A stretch of 64,000 bases of DNA from the NCBI RefSeq assembly GCF_004353925.1, contig NZ_SMOK01000010.1, forward strand, positions 1-64,000. The letters run 5' to 3'. The translations under genes were made by a program, and so were the position numbers. Positions 51,742 through 61,251 of the stretch are shown in pieces; position 1 is the stretch's first letter; each line of letters begins with the position of its first letter. The notes under the pieces were generated by a model. It ran no database searches, was not told where the DNA came from, and saw only the letters and a program-made list of their open reading frames with translations. Source of the stretch: Pseudomonas sp. H9 (GTDB lineage Bacteria > Pseudomonadota > Gammaproteobacteria > Pseudomonadales > Pseudomonadaceae).

Positions 51742-53751
51742 ATGAACATAAAAGTTCAAGATCTCGAAGGTAAACAGGCACGAGAACAATACCTATTGGA
51801 AAAGCTGAAGCGCAATTCCAGGCGGCATTCAGGAAAAGTGTTTGCTCTAGCTGCAATCACTTTGAAAGACCTGTTGCCTGATAATGAGGGCATCGAATCC
51901 AACCTCATTCCAACTGCGATGCTCTCTGCCCCTCTGCAAGGTGAAATCCCGACTGCATGGGCAGGCGCGGGACCAGCCCTTTTCAAGGTTTTTTTCAATA
52001 ACAATCCCACCCCGATCATCGATGAAGTCTACGACAGACGTCCAAGTTTTCCTTTAGCCATTGGAGTACCCGCTGGCCAATTTCAGGCCGAGGGCGAATA
52101 TAAACTGCAATACTACGTTGATAACGGTGCAGGGCCTGTTTTCTCCGACTACACCGTTTTTACTGTCGATAAAAATGATCCGAACCGAAACATCGCACCA
52201 CCTCCAATGGTGTTCGAAACGGACCGTATAACGCCTGAATATCTGGAAGCCAACAGTGGCTTACCATTTGAGCTCCCGGTTTTCACGCTTGCACGCCCTG
52301 GTGATACTGCGAAAATTTTCATGAGAATCCCGGGGACGGGTGTCGTCCAAGAAGTGGCAACGCTTGCGAAGCGCCCAGTCTCTGGGTTTGACCCAGAAGT
52401 GGCGATGTCCGGCGTCATTCCCAAAGAGGTTTTCGTCAATGGCAGTGGCGACCCTCTTCATGAAGACGGTACCGTCGAATTCTTCTATTACGCTTATTCC
52501 CGTGCCGGGAATGAAAGTAAGCTGCCTGCCAATACCTTGCTTTCGATTGCGTTTAAACCCATGGCAAGTGGCCTGAAAACAGCCATTATTCCGTTGGCGA
52601 CAGAAACCCCTGACCCATTGATCGACCGCTCCGATGCCATTCTCGGTGTCACCGTGTATATCGATGAATTCCAAAACCACTTGCCGCAAGATGAAATTGA
52701 GGTGACCTGGGGGGCGCGTGCGTTAACTCGCTTCAAAGTAGGCACCAACCCACAATTCCCGCTGGAATCACCTATTGTGTCCTACGGCGCCTTGATCAGC
52801 GAAGGCGATGCATCCGGCGAAGGGCCAAAAGAAGTTTCTGTCGACTACAAAGTTTTTCGCGGTCTCATTGCGGAGAGCCCCCCTAGTGCAGCGAAAACGT
52901 CTGTAGACCTGCGTATACCCGGCCCGGAAAACCCGGACCCAGGGCCAGAAAACCCGGCACTGGGTACGGTCACCGTGCTTGGCGGAGGGGCTAACCCGGA
53001 AGAAAACCTGATCCGGGTCGTGGACAAGGACTTACCTGTCAGTGTGAAGCTTCCATCTTATTCAAACCTCAGAGCTGGGGACGTGGTGGAAGTTATCTGG
53101 AATAAAGCGTCGACCGGAGTCACAGTAGACCTGGTAGGTGATGAAACCGAAATCATCGTTCCGCTGCCCTACGAACACGTTGCTAGGCACGGTGATGGCC
53201 AGGCGATACCGGTGCAGCTCCAAGTCACCAACCCAACGCTTCCCGCTGGCAACCCGACGCTTACCGTGCCCACGTCGGTTAAAGTCGACACCTTCCAAAT
53301 GGGGACGTTAGTTCCTGTCTCCTTCCCCGATAAAAGTGACTTCTTTAAGTCTTTGGGTTGCTGCCAAAGCATCTGGGAGGGTGCGACGGTCACGGTTGCC
53401 GGGGATCGGCAAAATTTTGCCGCAAAAGATACCGTTACCGTCCATTGGAAAGGGCAAGATGAGGACGAAAACGACCTCCCGGGTACCGAAGGCAAGCAAG
53501 AATTTATACTCACTGCGGAACAAGCATCCGATGGCTTTGATCACGTTATTGACTTTGACAGCGTCTGTTTGCCGATTTCTAACGCACAAGGCGAACTTAT
53601 CGTGTGGTATGAGCTGTCGAAAACAGGGGGGGCGAAAGGCACGGCGGACCCATCAAATGTTTGGATAAAGGCAGAGCTAGCCAACGGCTGCGTGTGTATC
53701 GCACCTGATGCATGCGAATTCGATTGCTCGTCGGGCGCTGAAAAAAAGTAA
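51742..53751 (+). CDS. Ig-like repeat protein 1 (unrecognised function)
   Basis: A 669-residue protein without a Sec signal or membrane helix. It is built of about five Ig-like beta repeats of roughly 100 residues, with the recurring plan of a hydrophobic strand, then GDxVxVxW. A proline-rich linker (PGPENPDPGPENP, about residues 392-404) matches the linker of the two later paralogues. The C-terminal part differs from them and is Cys-rich (SLGCCQS, NGCVCIAPDAC, FDCSSG). Base composition is clearly more AT-rich than the neighbouring autotransporters, suggesting transfer. CGGAGG precedes the ATG. How it leaves the cell, if it does, is unknown. Confidence 0.75.
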   Translation: MNIKVQDLEGKQAREQYLLEKLKRNSRRHSGKVFALAAITLKDLLPDNEGIESNLIPTAMLSAPLQGEIPTAWAGAGPALFKVFFNNNPTPIIDEVYDRRPSFPLAIGVPAGQFQAEGEYKLQYYVDNGAGPVFSDYTVFTVDKNDPNRNIAPPPMVFETDRITPEYLEANSGLPFELPVFTLARPGDTAKIFMRIPGTGVVQEVATLAKRPVSGFDPEVAMSGVIPKEVFVNGSGDPLHEDGTVEFFYYAYSRAGNESKLPANTLLSIAFKPMASGLKTAIIPLATETPDPLIDRSDAILGVTVYIDEFQNHLPQDEIEVTWGARALTRFKVGTNPQFPLESPIVSYGALISEGDASGEGPKEVSVDYKVFRGLIAESPPSAAKTSVDLRIPGPENPDPGPENPALGTVTVLGGGANPEENLIRVVDKDLPVSVKLPSYSNLRAGDVVEVIWNKASTGVTVDLVGDETEIIVPLPYEHVARHGDGQAIPVQLQVTNPTLPAGNPTLTVPTSVKVDTFQMGTLVPVSFPDKSDFFKSLGCCQSIWEGATVTVAGDRQNFAAKDTVTVHWKGQDEDENDLPGTEGKQEFILTAEQASDGFDHVIDFDSVCLPISNAQGELIVWYELSKTGGAKGTADPSNVWIKAELANGCVCIAPDACEFDCSSGAEKK

Positions 53752-53785
53752 CAACTTAATTACGTGTTGATGATACCTCTAGCTG

Positions 53786-53803
53786 AGTAGGAATAATCCT
53801 ACA
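53786..53803. promoter_or_regulatory. Perfect inverted box AGTAGG-N6-CCTACA
   Basis: GTAGGA and TCCTAC face each other across ATAA. With symmetric A-to-G changes it matches the GacA-type box at 22681 in arm length and spacing. It lies 118 bp before the second autotransporter ATG and is followed by an AT-rich stretch that could hold the core promoter. A regulator of the NarL/BvgA type, perhaps the one encoded at 45535, is the likely binder. Confidence 0.6.
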
Positions 53804-53849
53804 TAAAAAACGAAAAATTAACCCTATTGTACTTGCAGTATTTAAGCAG

Positions 53850-53888
53850 AGTTCAGTGAGCTGACTAATAAGACAGGCTCACTGGACT
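53850..53888. other. Long hairpin in the leader of the second autotransporter gene
   Basis: AGTTCAGTGAGC (53850-53861) pairs with GCTCACTGGACT (53877-53888) with one G-T type mismatch and a 15-nt loop. There is no T-run behind it, so it is either a weak terminator of the Ig gene or a 5'-leader structure, ending 18 bp before the ribosome site of the autotransporter gene. Confidence 0.65.
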
Positions 53889-53920
53889 CTGGCTCATACC
53901 TTAATAAAGGGAGTCACTGC

Positions 53921-56230
53921 ATGACACTAAATAGGTTTCACTCAAAAACGTTTCGCCACTTTTGGCTGCTATGCCTGCCCCTCGCTACCGGCTCCGCCAT
54001 CGCCGACCAAGTGCTGGACAACGAAAAACGTACATTACCCGCTGGCACGGTGGCTGATAGTTACCGGCTGGTCAATGGTTCGGTATTGAACAGCGACGGC
54101 AGCGATCTGCTGAATGTGGTGATAACAGACTCAACGCTGAACTTAAGTAACGCATCTGCCGACAAGGTTGTTGGCGCAAACTCACATGTCAGTCTCGATA
54201 ACGCTCGTCTCACCGGCGACGGCTTATTTGAGCACGCCCTGGCGTTGACCGCCAGCACCGCACGGATCAACGGCTCGACGCTGGTTAACATTGGCACCCA
54301 GGGTGCAGCCCTCGCCGTGCACAGCAGCTTCGACCACAAAATCTCGCAGATGCAAGTCACCGACAGTACCCTACAGGGTGCAGATCTGGGTGTAACAGTT
54401 ACTGATCAGAGCATAATCGAACTACGCAATACCACCGTCGATACCACACAAGACTCGGGTATTGGCGTGAAGTTGTCAGCCGCCAGTGCCAGCGTCATAG
54501 GTGGCAAGCTTGAAGGCGGGCTACACGGCGTGGCGTTTTACAGGGGTATCCACGACCCCGACCGTCGCGATAGCACCTTGAGGCTCGAAGGCACTGAGGT
54601 GATCGGTCGCAACGGCTCCGCCCTGCACATCACCGAAGGCAGTGAGGCAACCATCGACCTGCTCAACGGCACCACATTGAGCGGTAAGGACGGCCTGATT
54701 CTCGATGTTGAACAGGCTTCCAAGGCAACCGTCAACGTGGCCAACAGCGCGTTGACGGGCAACCTCAAGGTCAGCGGCAACAGCACTGCGGTCTTTACCT
54801 TTGATCGCGCAAACCTCGACGGTAACATCGACAATGAGGCCGGGAGCACCACCGATGTCCGTCTGCAGAATGCTTCAACGCTCACCGGCACACTGAACAA
54901 TGTGTCCAGCCTGAGCGTCAGCGCCAGCCATTGGCAAATGACCGGCGACAGTAGCGTCGGTGCATTGACCCTGACCGACGGCACCGTCTCTCTGGGTGAG
55001 CAAGGCGAATTCTATCGTTTGTCAATGAACAGCCTTGCCGGTGCAGGTACATTCGTCATGTCGGCCGATTTTAGCCAGCAGCAATCCAGTTTCATCGACA
55101 TCAGCGGCAGCGCCACCGGTAATCACACGCTGGTCGTACGCAGTAGCGGCGTTGACCCAATTGTCGATACGCGCTTACACGTCATTCATGCCGAAAGCGG
55201 CGATGCACGCTTTGCACTCGGGGGCGGCACTGCCGACCTCGGTGCGTGGTCCTACAAGCTGGTGCAAGACGGCAACGGCAAAGACTGGTACCTCGATGGC
55301 AGCACCCGCACTGTCAGCCCCGGCACTCGTACGGCCATGGCGCTATTCAACACCGCGCCCACGGTATGGTACGGCGAGTTGGCTTCACTGCGCAGCCGCA
55401 TGGGTGAACTGCGCTACAACGATGGCCGTAGCGCCGGAGCGTGGATGCGCACCTACGGCAACAAGTACAACGTCGCCGATGCCTCCGGTGTGGGTTACAG
55501 CCAGAATCAACGCGGCATTTCGTTTGGTGCCGACGCCCCATTACCGGTGGGCGACGGCCAATGGTTGGTGGGCCTGCTGGCCGGCCACAGCCGCTCCGAC
55601 CTGGACCTGACCCGCGGCTCGACCGGGTCGATCGACAGCTACTATGCAGGCGCTTACACCACCTGGCTAGACGCGCACAGCGGCTACTACTTCGACGCCG
55701 TGGTGAAGTTCAACCGCTACCAGAACAACGCCAAGGTCATGTTCAGCGATGGTGCCCGCGCCAAGGGTGACTACGACAACCATGGCCTGGGCACCAGCCT
55801 CGAAGTCGGCCGCCACATCAAACTGGACCAAGGCTACTTCCTCGAACCCTATGCCCAGCTGTCGGCAGTGTTCATTCAAGACAAGGACTACGCCCTGAGC
55901 AACGGCCTTGAAGCGGAAGGCGACCAGACCCGCTCTTATCTGGGCAAACTCGGTGTCACCAGCGGCCGTCGGTTTGAACTGGACGGTGGCCGCAGTGTGC
56001 AGCCCTACGTGAAAGCAGCCTATGCCCATGAGTTCGCCAATAACAACAAGGCGCGGGTCAATGACAACGTGTTCAACAACGACCTGTCCGGTTCGCGGGG
56101 CGAGCTGGGGGTCGGGGTTTCGGCCAGCCTGTCGCGCAGCTTTCAGGTGCATGGCGAGTTCGACTACAGCAACGGCAAGCATATTGAACAACCCTACGGC
56201 GTAAACCTGGGCCTGCGCTATTTCTGGTAA
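53921..56230 (+). CDS. Autotransporter, 769 residues (short passenger)
   Basis: AAGGGAG precedes the ATG. A signal peptide (WLLCLPLATGSAIADQ, cleavage near residue 29) leads to a beta-helix passenger of about 420 residues with repeated short strands such as STLNLSNAS and LRLEGTEVIGRNGSALHI. A pertactin-like stretch (about 440-475) leads to the barrel of about 280 residues (from AGAWMRTYGNKYNV), which ends in GLRYFW with a terminal aromatic residue. The passenger is shorter than in the first autotransporter and no enzymatic motif is seen. Its gene lies between two Ig-repeat genes. Confidence 0.9.
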   Translation: MTLNRFHSKTFRHFWLLCLPLATGSAIADQVLDNEKRTLPAGTVADSYRLVNGSVLNSDGSDLLNVVITDSTLNLSNASADKVVGANSHVSLDNARLTGDGLFEHALALTASTARINGSTLVNIGTQGAALAVHSSFDHKISQMQVTDSTLQGADLGVTVTDQSIIELRNTTVDTTQDSGIGVKLSAASASVIGGKLEGGLHGVAFYRGIHDPDRRDSTLRLEGTEVIGRNGSALHITEGSEATIDLLNGTTLSGKDGLILDVEQASKATVNVANSALTGNLKVSGNSTAVFTFDRANLDGNIDNEAGSTTDVRLQNASTLTGTLNNVSSLSVSASHWQMTGDSSVGALTLTDGTVSLGEQGEFYRLSMNSLAGAGTFVMSADFSQQQSSFIDISGSATGNHTLVVRSSGVDPIVDTRLHVIHAESGDARFALGGGTADLGAWSYKLVQDGNGKDWYLDGSTRTVSPGTRTAMALFNTAPTVWYGELASLRSRMGELRYNDGRSAGAWMRTYGNKYNVADASGVGYSQNQRGISFGADAPLPVGDGQWLVGLLAGHSRSDLDLTRGSTGSIDSYYAGAYTTWLDAHSGYYFDAVVKFNRYQNNAKVMFSDGARAKGDYDNHGLGTSLEVGRHIKLDQGYFLEPYAQLSAVFIQDKDYALSNGLEAEGDQTRSYLGKLGVTSGRRFELDGGRSVQPYVKAAYAHEFANNNKARVNDNVFNNDLSGSRGELGVGVSASLSRSFQVHGEFDYSNGKHIEQPYGVNLGLRYFW

Positions 56231-56306
56231 TCAACTCCCGACGTCCCGGTGTTCCGGGGGTGGTGTGACAGCGTTAGCGATGCCCTTTTTCCACAAGGAT
56301 GCTTCT

Positions 56307-58214
56307 ATGTCAGACCACACCCCCCCTGCCCCTGCTACGCTGTCGGCGCCTTCATTCCCGGATGCTTTGCCTCCGCTGGCCGGCCAAACAGCGTTCCTGC
56401 TGCCCTTACACAAACGAGGCGCTGCTGTGCGCATCACCATCGAGGAAATCTGGGCAGGCCACAGCGGCATCAATGTGGTGACATTCTTTGATGCGCAGGA
56501 CAAGCTCGATTCGATCACCCTGACCGATCCAGATCCAAGCCAATTCCCGCTGACCATTGATGTCAACCAGCTGGACCTCAACAGTGGAGGGATTCACGAA
56601 CTGTTTTACACGGTTCAGACAGGCGCTGGGGCCAGCAGATCGCAGAGCACCTGGCTTGACCTCGATAATATCAAGCCTAACCTGGGTACGCGCCCGACCA
56701 TGCTTGAGTTCCCGGCGGAGGTGGTTGCAGGCGGTGTAACCCGGCAGTACCTGCGTGAGCATCTGGGTAAGGTCACTGCCACGGTCACCAAGTGGAGCGA
56801 TATCCAGCTTGAGGATGAACTCTGGTACTACCTGCAGCCCAGCGTAAGCGCGGCACAAGGAATACAGAGGCAGGAGGCAGGTCGTAAGATCATTGCCAAA
56901 GCCGATCTGCAGCAGCCGGCTATCGAAGTGTCCTTCGATGGCGATGTGTTCGAAGTGCTGGGCAACGTTCATTGTTATGCATACTACTTTCTCAAAGACC
57001 GGGCCGGCAACGAAGGGCCAAACAGCTTCGACAGCCCGATCTTTACCATTGACCTCGACCCGTCACTGCCGTTACTGGCCCCCAAAGTGCCGCTGTTCGA
57101 GCAGCATGGCCTGATCAATGAAGCGTTGGCCCGTACCCCGGTTCAAGTCTTGATCCCGGCCATGGTGGGCATTGCCAAAAACGATGAGGTTGTCGCGCAT
57201 TGGGGAGGGCAGGATCTGCTTGGCATACCTATCGACGACCCGAACCGCGATCCACTGTTACTCATCGATGTTCCCTACCCTGCCGTCCAGGCAGCCGGTA
57301 ATGGCTCGCTGCAGGTCAGCTATGACCTTTGGCGCAATGGCGAGTCGTTGGGCCGCGCTCCCGATACGCCAGTGATAGTCGATATCACCCTGCCCGGTGG
57401 CCCAGACCCCGACCCGGAAACACCGGTGCATGGCAATCTCAAGCTCCCCGTTGCGCTCGGTGCCAGTGGCGTGCCCAATGTCATTTCAGCGGCGGATCAA
57501 GAACTGCCCGCGCTGGTTACGATTGAGTGGTTCGGTGTCGATGGAGAGGAAGTCTTTCAATTCAAAGACCGTATCACCGCCAATTGGGCCACTGTCACGC
57601 TTACCCATGAAGTGAGCGATACCGACGTAACGGCCAAACAACCGCTGCGGCTTCAGATCACGAGCGAACAAATCAAACAGGCCGGCCAAGGGCAAGTGCG
57701 GCTGCGCTACAGCGTGACCCGCGACCTGGTCGGCCATCCAGGCCACGCCAACACCGCCTGGTCCGACTCACAAGCCGTGCTGGTGCTGGACGACAGCGAG
57801 CTGCCGGGCGGCGGTGACCCACTCCCATCCGGCGACTTTACCGAAAAGAATGACCGCAACGCCATCAATGCGGCAGCAGCCTTCGACGGTACGCCCTATG
57901 TGGTCCAGTTAAATTACAAAAACGCTGCGCTCGATGACCTGATCACCTTCAAGTTTCGCGGCCATCAAGGCTTTGGCGACGACCCGGCATTAGAGCCCGG
58001 CAGGCCCTTTCCTGGCTCCTACACCGAGGATTGCCACAGGGTCAACGCAGAAGACCTCGCACGTGGTAGCTACGCGTTTACGGTAGCGCGTCAGTTTCTA
58101 GTCGCAATCAAGTACGGCTCAGCCAATGGCTATCACTGGGTCAGCAATGCTGCTGGTACCACCGCAGCAGCTTACTACCACGTGTTCGTTGACACCGCAG
58201 ACCTTGAACCGTAA
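56307..58214 (+). CDS. Ig-like repeat protein 2
   Basis: A 635-residue paralogue of the 51742 product over most of its length. Shared features are the early strand LLPLHKRGAAVRI, a TxxYLxE segment, YYFLKDRAGNEGPNS (compare YYAYSRAGNES in protein 1), and the linker PGGPDPDPETP. Further Ig-like repeats follow. The last 130 or so residues (after LPSGDFTEKND) form a different domain, rich in aromatic residues (SANGYHWVSNAAG). There is no signal peptide. The ATG at 56307 has AAGGA 8 nt upstream; a start 42 bp earlier is less likely. The gene has its own terminator at 58231. Confidence 0.75.
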   Translation: MSDHTPPAPATLSAPSFPDALPPLAGQTAFLLPLHKRGAAVRITIEEIWAGHSGINVVTFFDAQDKLDSITLTDPDPSQFPLTIDVNQLDLNSGGIHELFYTVQTGAGASRSQSTWLDLDNIKPNLGTRPTMLEFPAEVVAGGVTRQYLREHLGKVTATVTKWSDIQLEDELWYYLQPSVSAAQGIQRQEAGRKIIAKADLQQPAIEVSFDGDVFEVLGNVHCYAYYFLKDRAGNEGPNSFDSPIFTIDLDPSLPLLAPKVPLFEQHGLINEALARTPVQVLIPAMVGIAKNDEVVAHWGGQDLLGIPIDDPNRDPLLLIDVPYPAVQAAGNGSLQVSYDLWRNGESLGRAPDTPVIVDITLPGGPDPDPETPVHGNLKLPVALGASGVPNVISAADQELPALVTIEWFGVDGEEVFQFKDRITANWATVTLTHEVSDTDVTAKQPLRLQITSEQIKQAGQGQVRLRYSVTRDLVGHPGHANTAWSDSQAVLVLDDSELPGGGDPLPSGDFTEKNDRNAINAAAAFDGTPYVVQLNYKNAALDDLITFKFRGHQGFGDDPALEPGRPFPGSYTEDCHRVNAEDLARGSYAFTVARQFLVAIKYGSANGYHWVSNAAGTTAAAYYHVFVDTADLEP

Positions 58215-58230
58215 ACCTTTCGTAAACCTG

Positions 58231-58257
58231 CCGGGGGCTTCGGCCCCTGGTATTTTT
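58231..58257 (+). terminator. Rho-independent terminator after Ig-like gene 2
   Basis: CCGGGGGC and GCCCCTGG form an 8-bp stem with one G-T pair and a TTCG tetraloop, followed by TATTTTTG. The next gene starts 65 bp later, so it probably has its own promoter or depends on read-through. Confidence 0.93.
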
Positions 58258-58321
58258 GTCAGTTTCGCCCACCACACAAAGCGCCGACACTCCTGATACC
58301 CACCCGCCATCAGGAGCCGCC

Positions 58322-61198
58322 ATGACCACCTATCATCAGCTCAGCGCCCTCAGCCGCTTGCTCGCCAGCCTGCGCCCCGTCAGCGTACTGCAAGACCCCG
58401 AGCCCACCTTGCCCCCACCACGCATCCCACTGGCCGAAGGCAATGGCGGCATTCGCTACAAAGACATTTCCGACCCTGCGGTCCCGGTGCAGGCATTGAT
58501 CACCGCGTATCCACAGTTCCTGGAAAATGACACCATCGAGCTGTTCTGGAACGGTCGGCTGGCCGATAGCCGCCTGGTCGAGCGAGTGCATATCGACCAA
58601 GGCAGCATTACCCTGAACATCCCCAGTATTGCGATCCAGGACGGCACACCGCCGGTGCATTACCTGACGACCAGTGCCATTGGCGGCAACACGCGCAAGT
58701 CTTTCCCCCTCGAGATCCGGGTCAAAACGACTGTGCCCGGTGGTGTCGACCCGGTCCCTTCCACCCCCACGGTCAATGAAAACCTGCTCGTCGTGAGCGG
58801 AGTGCCGGAAGTCGTCGACGCCACTAACGTCGACAACATTATTGCCACCGTGCCGCGTTACCCGAACATGCACGAAGACGACAACATCACCCTCAGCTGG
58901 GGTGGCCACTTCGTGACACACAAGCTGGAGTCGATCGAGGTAAACCACCCCGTCGACCTGCCTGTGCCCGCCGAAACGATCAAGGCAGCCGGAGTAGGCC
59001 CGGTGGTGATCGAGTACGAGGTGCGTGACATCGTCAACAACTGGTCATTGTGGTCGCAGCAGTTCAACGTCGAGGTCGAGGTCGGTGATGACTTGCTGCG
59101 TGAGCCGGATGCCCTCGATGCACCGGATGGCCAGCTCGATCTGGACAAACTGGGCGACAACGATACTCAACTCCGTGTGCGGGTATACCCGGAGATGGAC
59201 TTCGATGACCAGCTCACCCTCTTCTGGACCGCAACCCCGCCTGACGGCACCCCGTTCACCCACACCGAAGCGGGCGAGGTGGAGGAAGAAGGCTTGCCGG
59301 TGCTGTTCACGGTGCCCAATGCCATTGTCAAAGCCAGCGCCGGGGGCGCCGTCGCCGTCAAATACACCGTGGTGTCCCCCCGCGGTGAGCAACACTCGCG
59401 GCGCACCCGGTTCGAGGTCATCGGCCAAGCCCAGGGCTTTCCCGCACCGTGCGTCGAGCAAGCCGTGGGCGATGAACTAGACCCTGAGCGCTTGCCCAAC
59501 AGCGGGGCGACGGTGGTGGTCAAACCCTATCCCGGTATGGACTCAGGCGATAAGGTGTGGCTGTACATTCGTGGCACCGACGCCGACGGTAACCCATCGA
59601 GCGCTCAATACGATGAAGACATCAGCGACGGCGAAGTCGGGTATGACGTGACGTTCTATGTGCCTAAAGCCTTCATCGCCCCATTGCTCGATGGCACCTT
59701 GAGGCTTGAGTACCGCGTCAAAGGCAACGTCTCCGACGCCCTGGTGTTGCGGATCGTCAATGCTGGCGGTGCCGAGCTGACCGCGCCCACGGTCAACGGT
59801 GTTGACGACGGTGTGCTTGACCCCGATACCGTGCCCTCCGGTACCCTCGCCGTGGTACCGAAGAAGTATCAGGGCAAAGTGCTGGACGACAACATCACCC
59901 TCAGTTGGACCGGCCTCCCGAACGCCAGCTTCAGTGACAGCATCAAGGTCACCACGGAGAATATCGACACGGAGATCAAGTTCAATGTGCTGCCCCGCTA
60001 CATCACCGGCAACCTCAATACCCCGGTGAGCGTGAGCTATCAAGTGGCGCGCGCCAATGGCGGTACAGCCAATTCGGCGCCCCTGGCATTCCGGGTGCAA
60101 CGCCAAGCCGGTGAAGACTTCGTGGCACCGACCGTGACCCAGGCGCCGGGCGGCAACCTCGACCCGATCAATGCCCTGGAGGGCGCGACGGTGCGCGTCA
60201 GCTACGACGGAATGCAGACCACCGACACCCTGGCTGTGGCCTGGACCGGTACCAACGCAGCGGACACGATCGAAACCGATCCAAAACCCGGCAGCGCTTC
60301 TGGTTACGTCGATTTCCCGATCCCGATCAGCGTGGTGGCAGCCAGCCAAGGCAAGGCCATCACCGTGCAGTATGCAGTGACACGCAATGGTCAACCCGCC
60401 AAACCGTCCAAGGTGCTGAATCTGACCGTGGGCAAGCTGGCGCAAACCGCACTGCCAAAACCGCAGGTGCCCCAAGCAAAAGACGGTGTGCTGGATTTGG
60501 CCACGTTCTCTGGCGATGCCACCATCACCGTTGTGCCGTGGAAGCTGATGGCCATTAACCAGCGTTATTGGATCGTGGTCAGCGGCACGCTAGCGAACGG
60601 CACGGCGTACAGCTTCTATGCGGCTAGAGCGGTGCAGGTACAGGCCTCAGAACTGTCGGCAGGCCTGAATGTGCCAGCACTGCGCAATGAACTGGAAAAG
60701 TTCGCCCATGCCAACCCTCTGACCGTTACCGCAAAAGTTAGTTTCGACCACGCGCCTGAGGAGTCGGCAGCGATAAACTTCCCGGCTGAGTCGCTGATAC
60801 TCAAGAACCACAAAGATACGCTTGACTTCTCGGAATTTGCTGTTGGCAAATTAACTGGAGGTCAGCAGTATGACTTTGGCTTTGGCTATTTAGTTTGTTC
60901 AAGAGAAAATCCGAATGAAATAAGAAATGGTAAAATCCCACCTTTCATAGACGGCAATTACCTATATGCGAAAAAAGGAACTAGTGCAGTTTGCGTCTTA
61001 CGATTAAGCAAGCCTTACCGCCGAATAAGAATCAATAACGGAGGAGCGATGAATCTGACTCTTGGCAACCTTGACAGCCAACCATTCGAATCCCCCCAAA
61101 TAATTGAGCTACCCGCTCCTGGTAATTCAGTTTATTTAAGCATAGAAACCTACTTAGACCTGGAGGTTCTAGTTGGTGAAATAACCGTTTACTATTAA
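58322..61198 (+). CDS. Ig-like repeat protein 3 with an AT-rich C-terminal domain
   Basis: A 958-residue paralogue with about seven Ig-like repeats. Recurring elements are DGxLDxxxL near repeat starts and YPxMxxxDxxxLxW in each (for example YPNMHEDDNITLSW and YPGMDSGDKVWLY). The linker PGGVDPVPSTP is shared with the other two. From about residue 823 (nt 60790) the DNA becomes markedly AT-rich and the protein changes to a unique domain of 135 residues (DFGFGYLVCSRENP, LRLSKPYRRIRIN). This looks like a swapped tip. AGGAG precedes the ATG. No signal peptide is present. Confidence 0.77.
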   Translation: MTTYHQLSALSRLLASLRPVSVLQDPEPTLPPPRIPLAEGNGGIRYKDISDPAVPVQALITAYPQFLENDTIELFWNGRLADSRLVERVHIDQGSITLNIPSIAIQDGTPPVHYLTTSAIGGNTRKSFPLEIRVKTTVPGGVDPVPSTPTVNENLLVVSGVPEVVDATNVDNIIATVPRYPNMHEDDNITLSWGGHFVTHKLESIEVNHPVDLPVPAETIKAAGVGPVVIEYEVRDIVNNWSLWSQQFNVEVEVGDDLLREPDALDAPDGQLDLDKLGDNDTQLRVRVYPEMDFDDQLTLFWTATPPDGTPFTHTEAGEVEEEGLPVLFTVPNAIVKASAGGAVAVKYTVVSPRGEQHSRRTRFEVIGQAQGFPAPCVEQAVGDELDPERLPNSGATVVVKPYPGMDSGDKVWLYIRGTDADGNPSSAQYDEDISDGEVGYDVTFYVPKAFIAPLLDGTLRLEYRVKGNVSDALVLRIVNAGGAELTAPTVNGVDDGVLDPDTVPSGTLAVVPKKYQGKVLDDNITLSWTGLPNASFSDSIKVTTENIDTEIKFNVLPRYITGNLNTPVSVSYQVARANGGTANSAPLAFRVQRQAGEDFVAPTVTQAPGGNLDPINALEGATVRVSYDGMQTTDTLAVAWTGTNAADTIETDPKPGSASGYVDFPIPISVVAASQGKAITVQYAVTRNGQPAKPSKVLNLTVGKLAQTALPKPQVPQAKDGVLDLATFSGDATITVVPWKLMAINQRYWIVVSGTLANGTAYSFYAARAVQVQASELSAGLNVPALRNELEKFAHANPLTVTAKVSFDHAPEESAAINFPAESLILKNHKDTLDFSEFAVGKLTGGQQYDFGFGYLVCSRENPNEIRNGKIPPFIDGNYLYAKKGTSAVCVLRLSKPYRRIRINNGGAMNLTLGNLDSQPFESPQIIELPAPGNSVYLSIETYLDLEVLVGEITVYY

Positions 61199-61211
61199 GC
61201 CCATATCACAC

Positions 61212-61251
61212 GCCACGGATTTATAGCCAATTACCGATTTAAATCCGTGGC
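61212..61251 (+). other. Inverted repeat after Ig-like gene 3
   Basis: GCCACGGATTT (61212-61222) and AAATCCGTGGC (61241-61251) form a perfect 11-bp stem with an 18-nt loop just past the gene. A T-run is lacking, so termination would be weak or factor-dependent. Confidence 0.7.
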
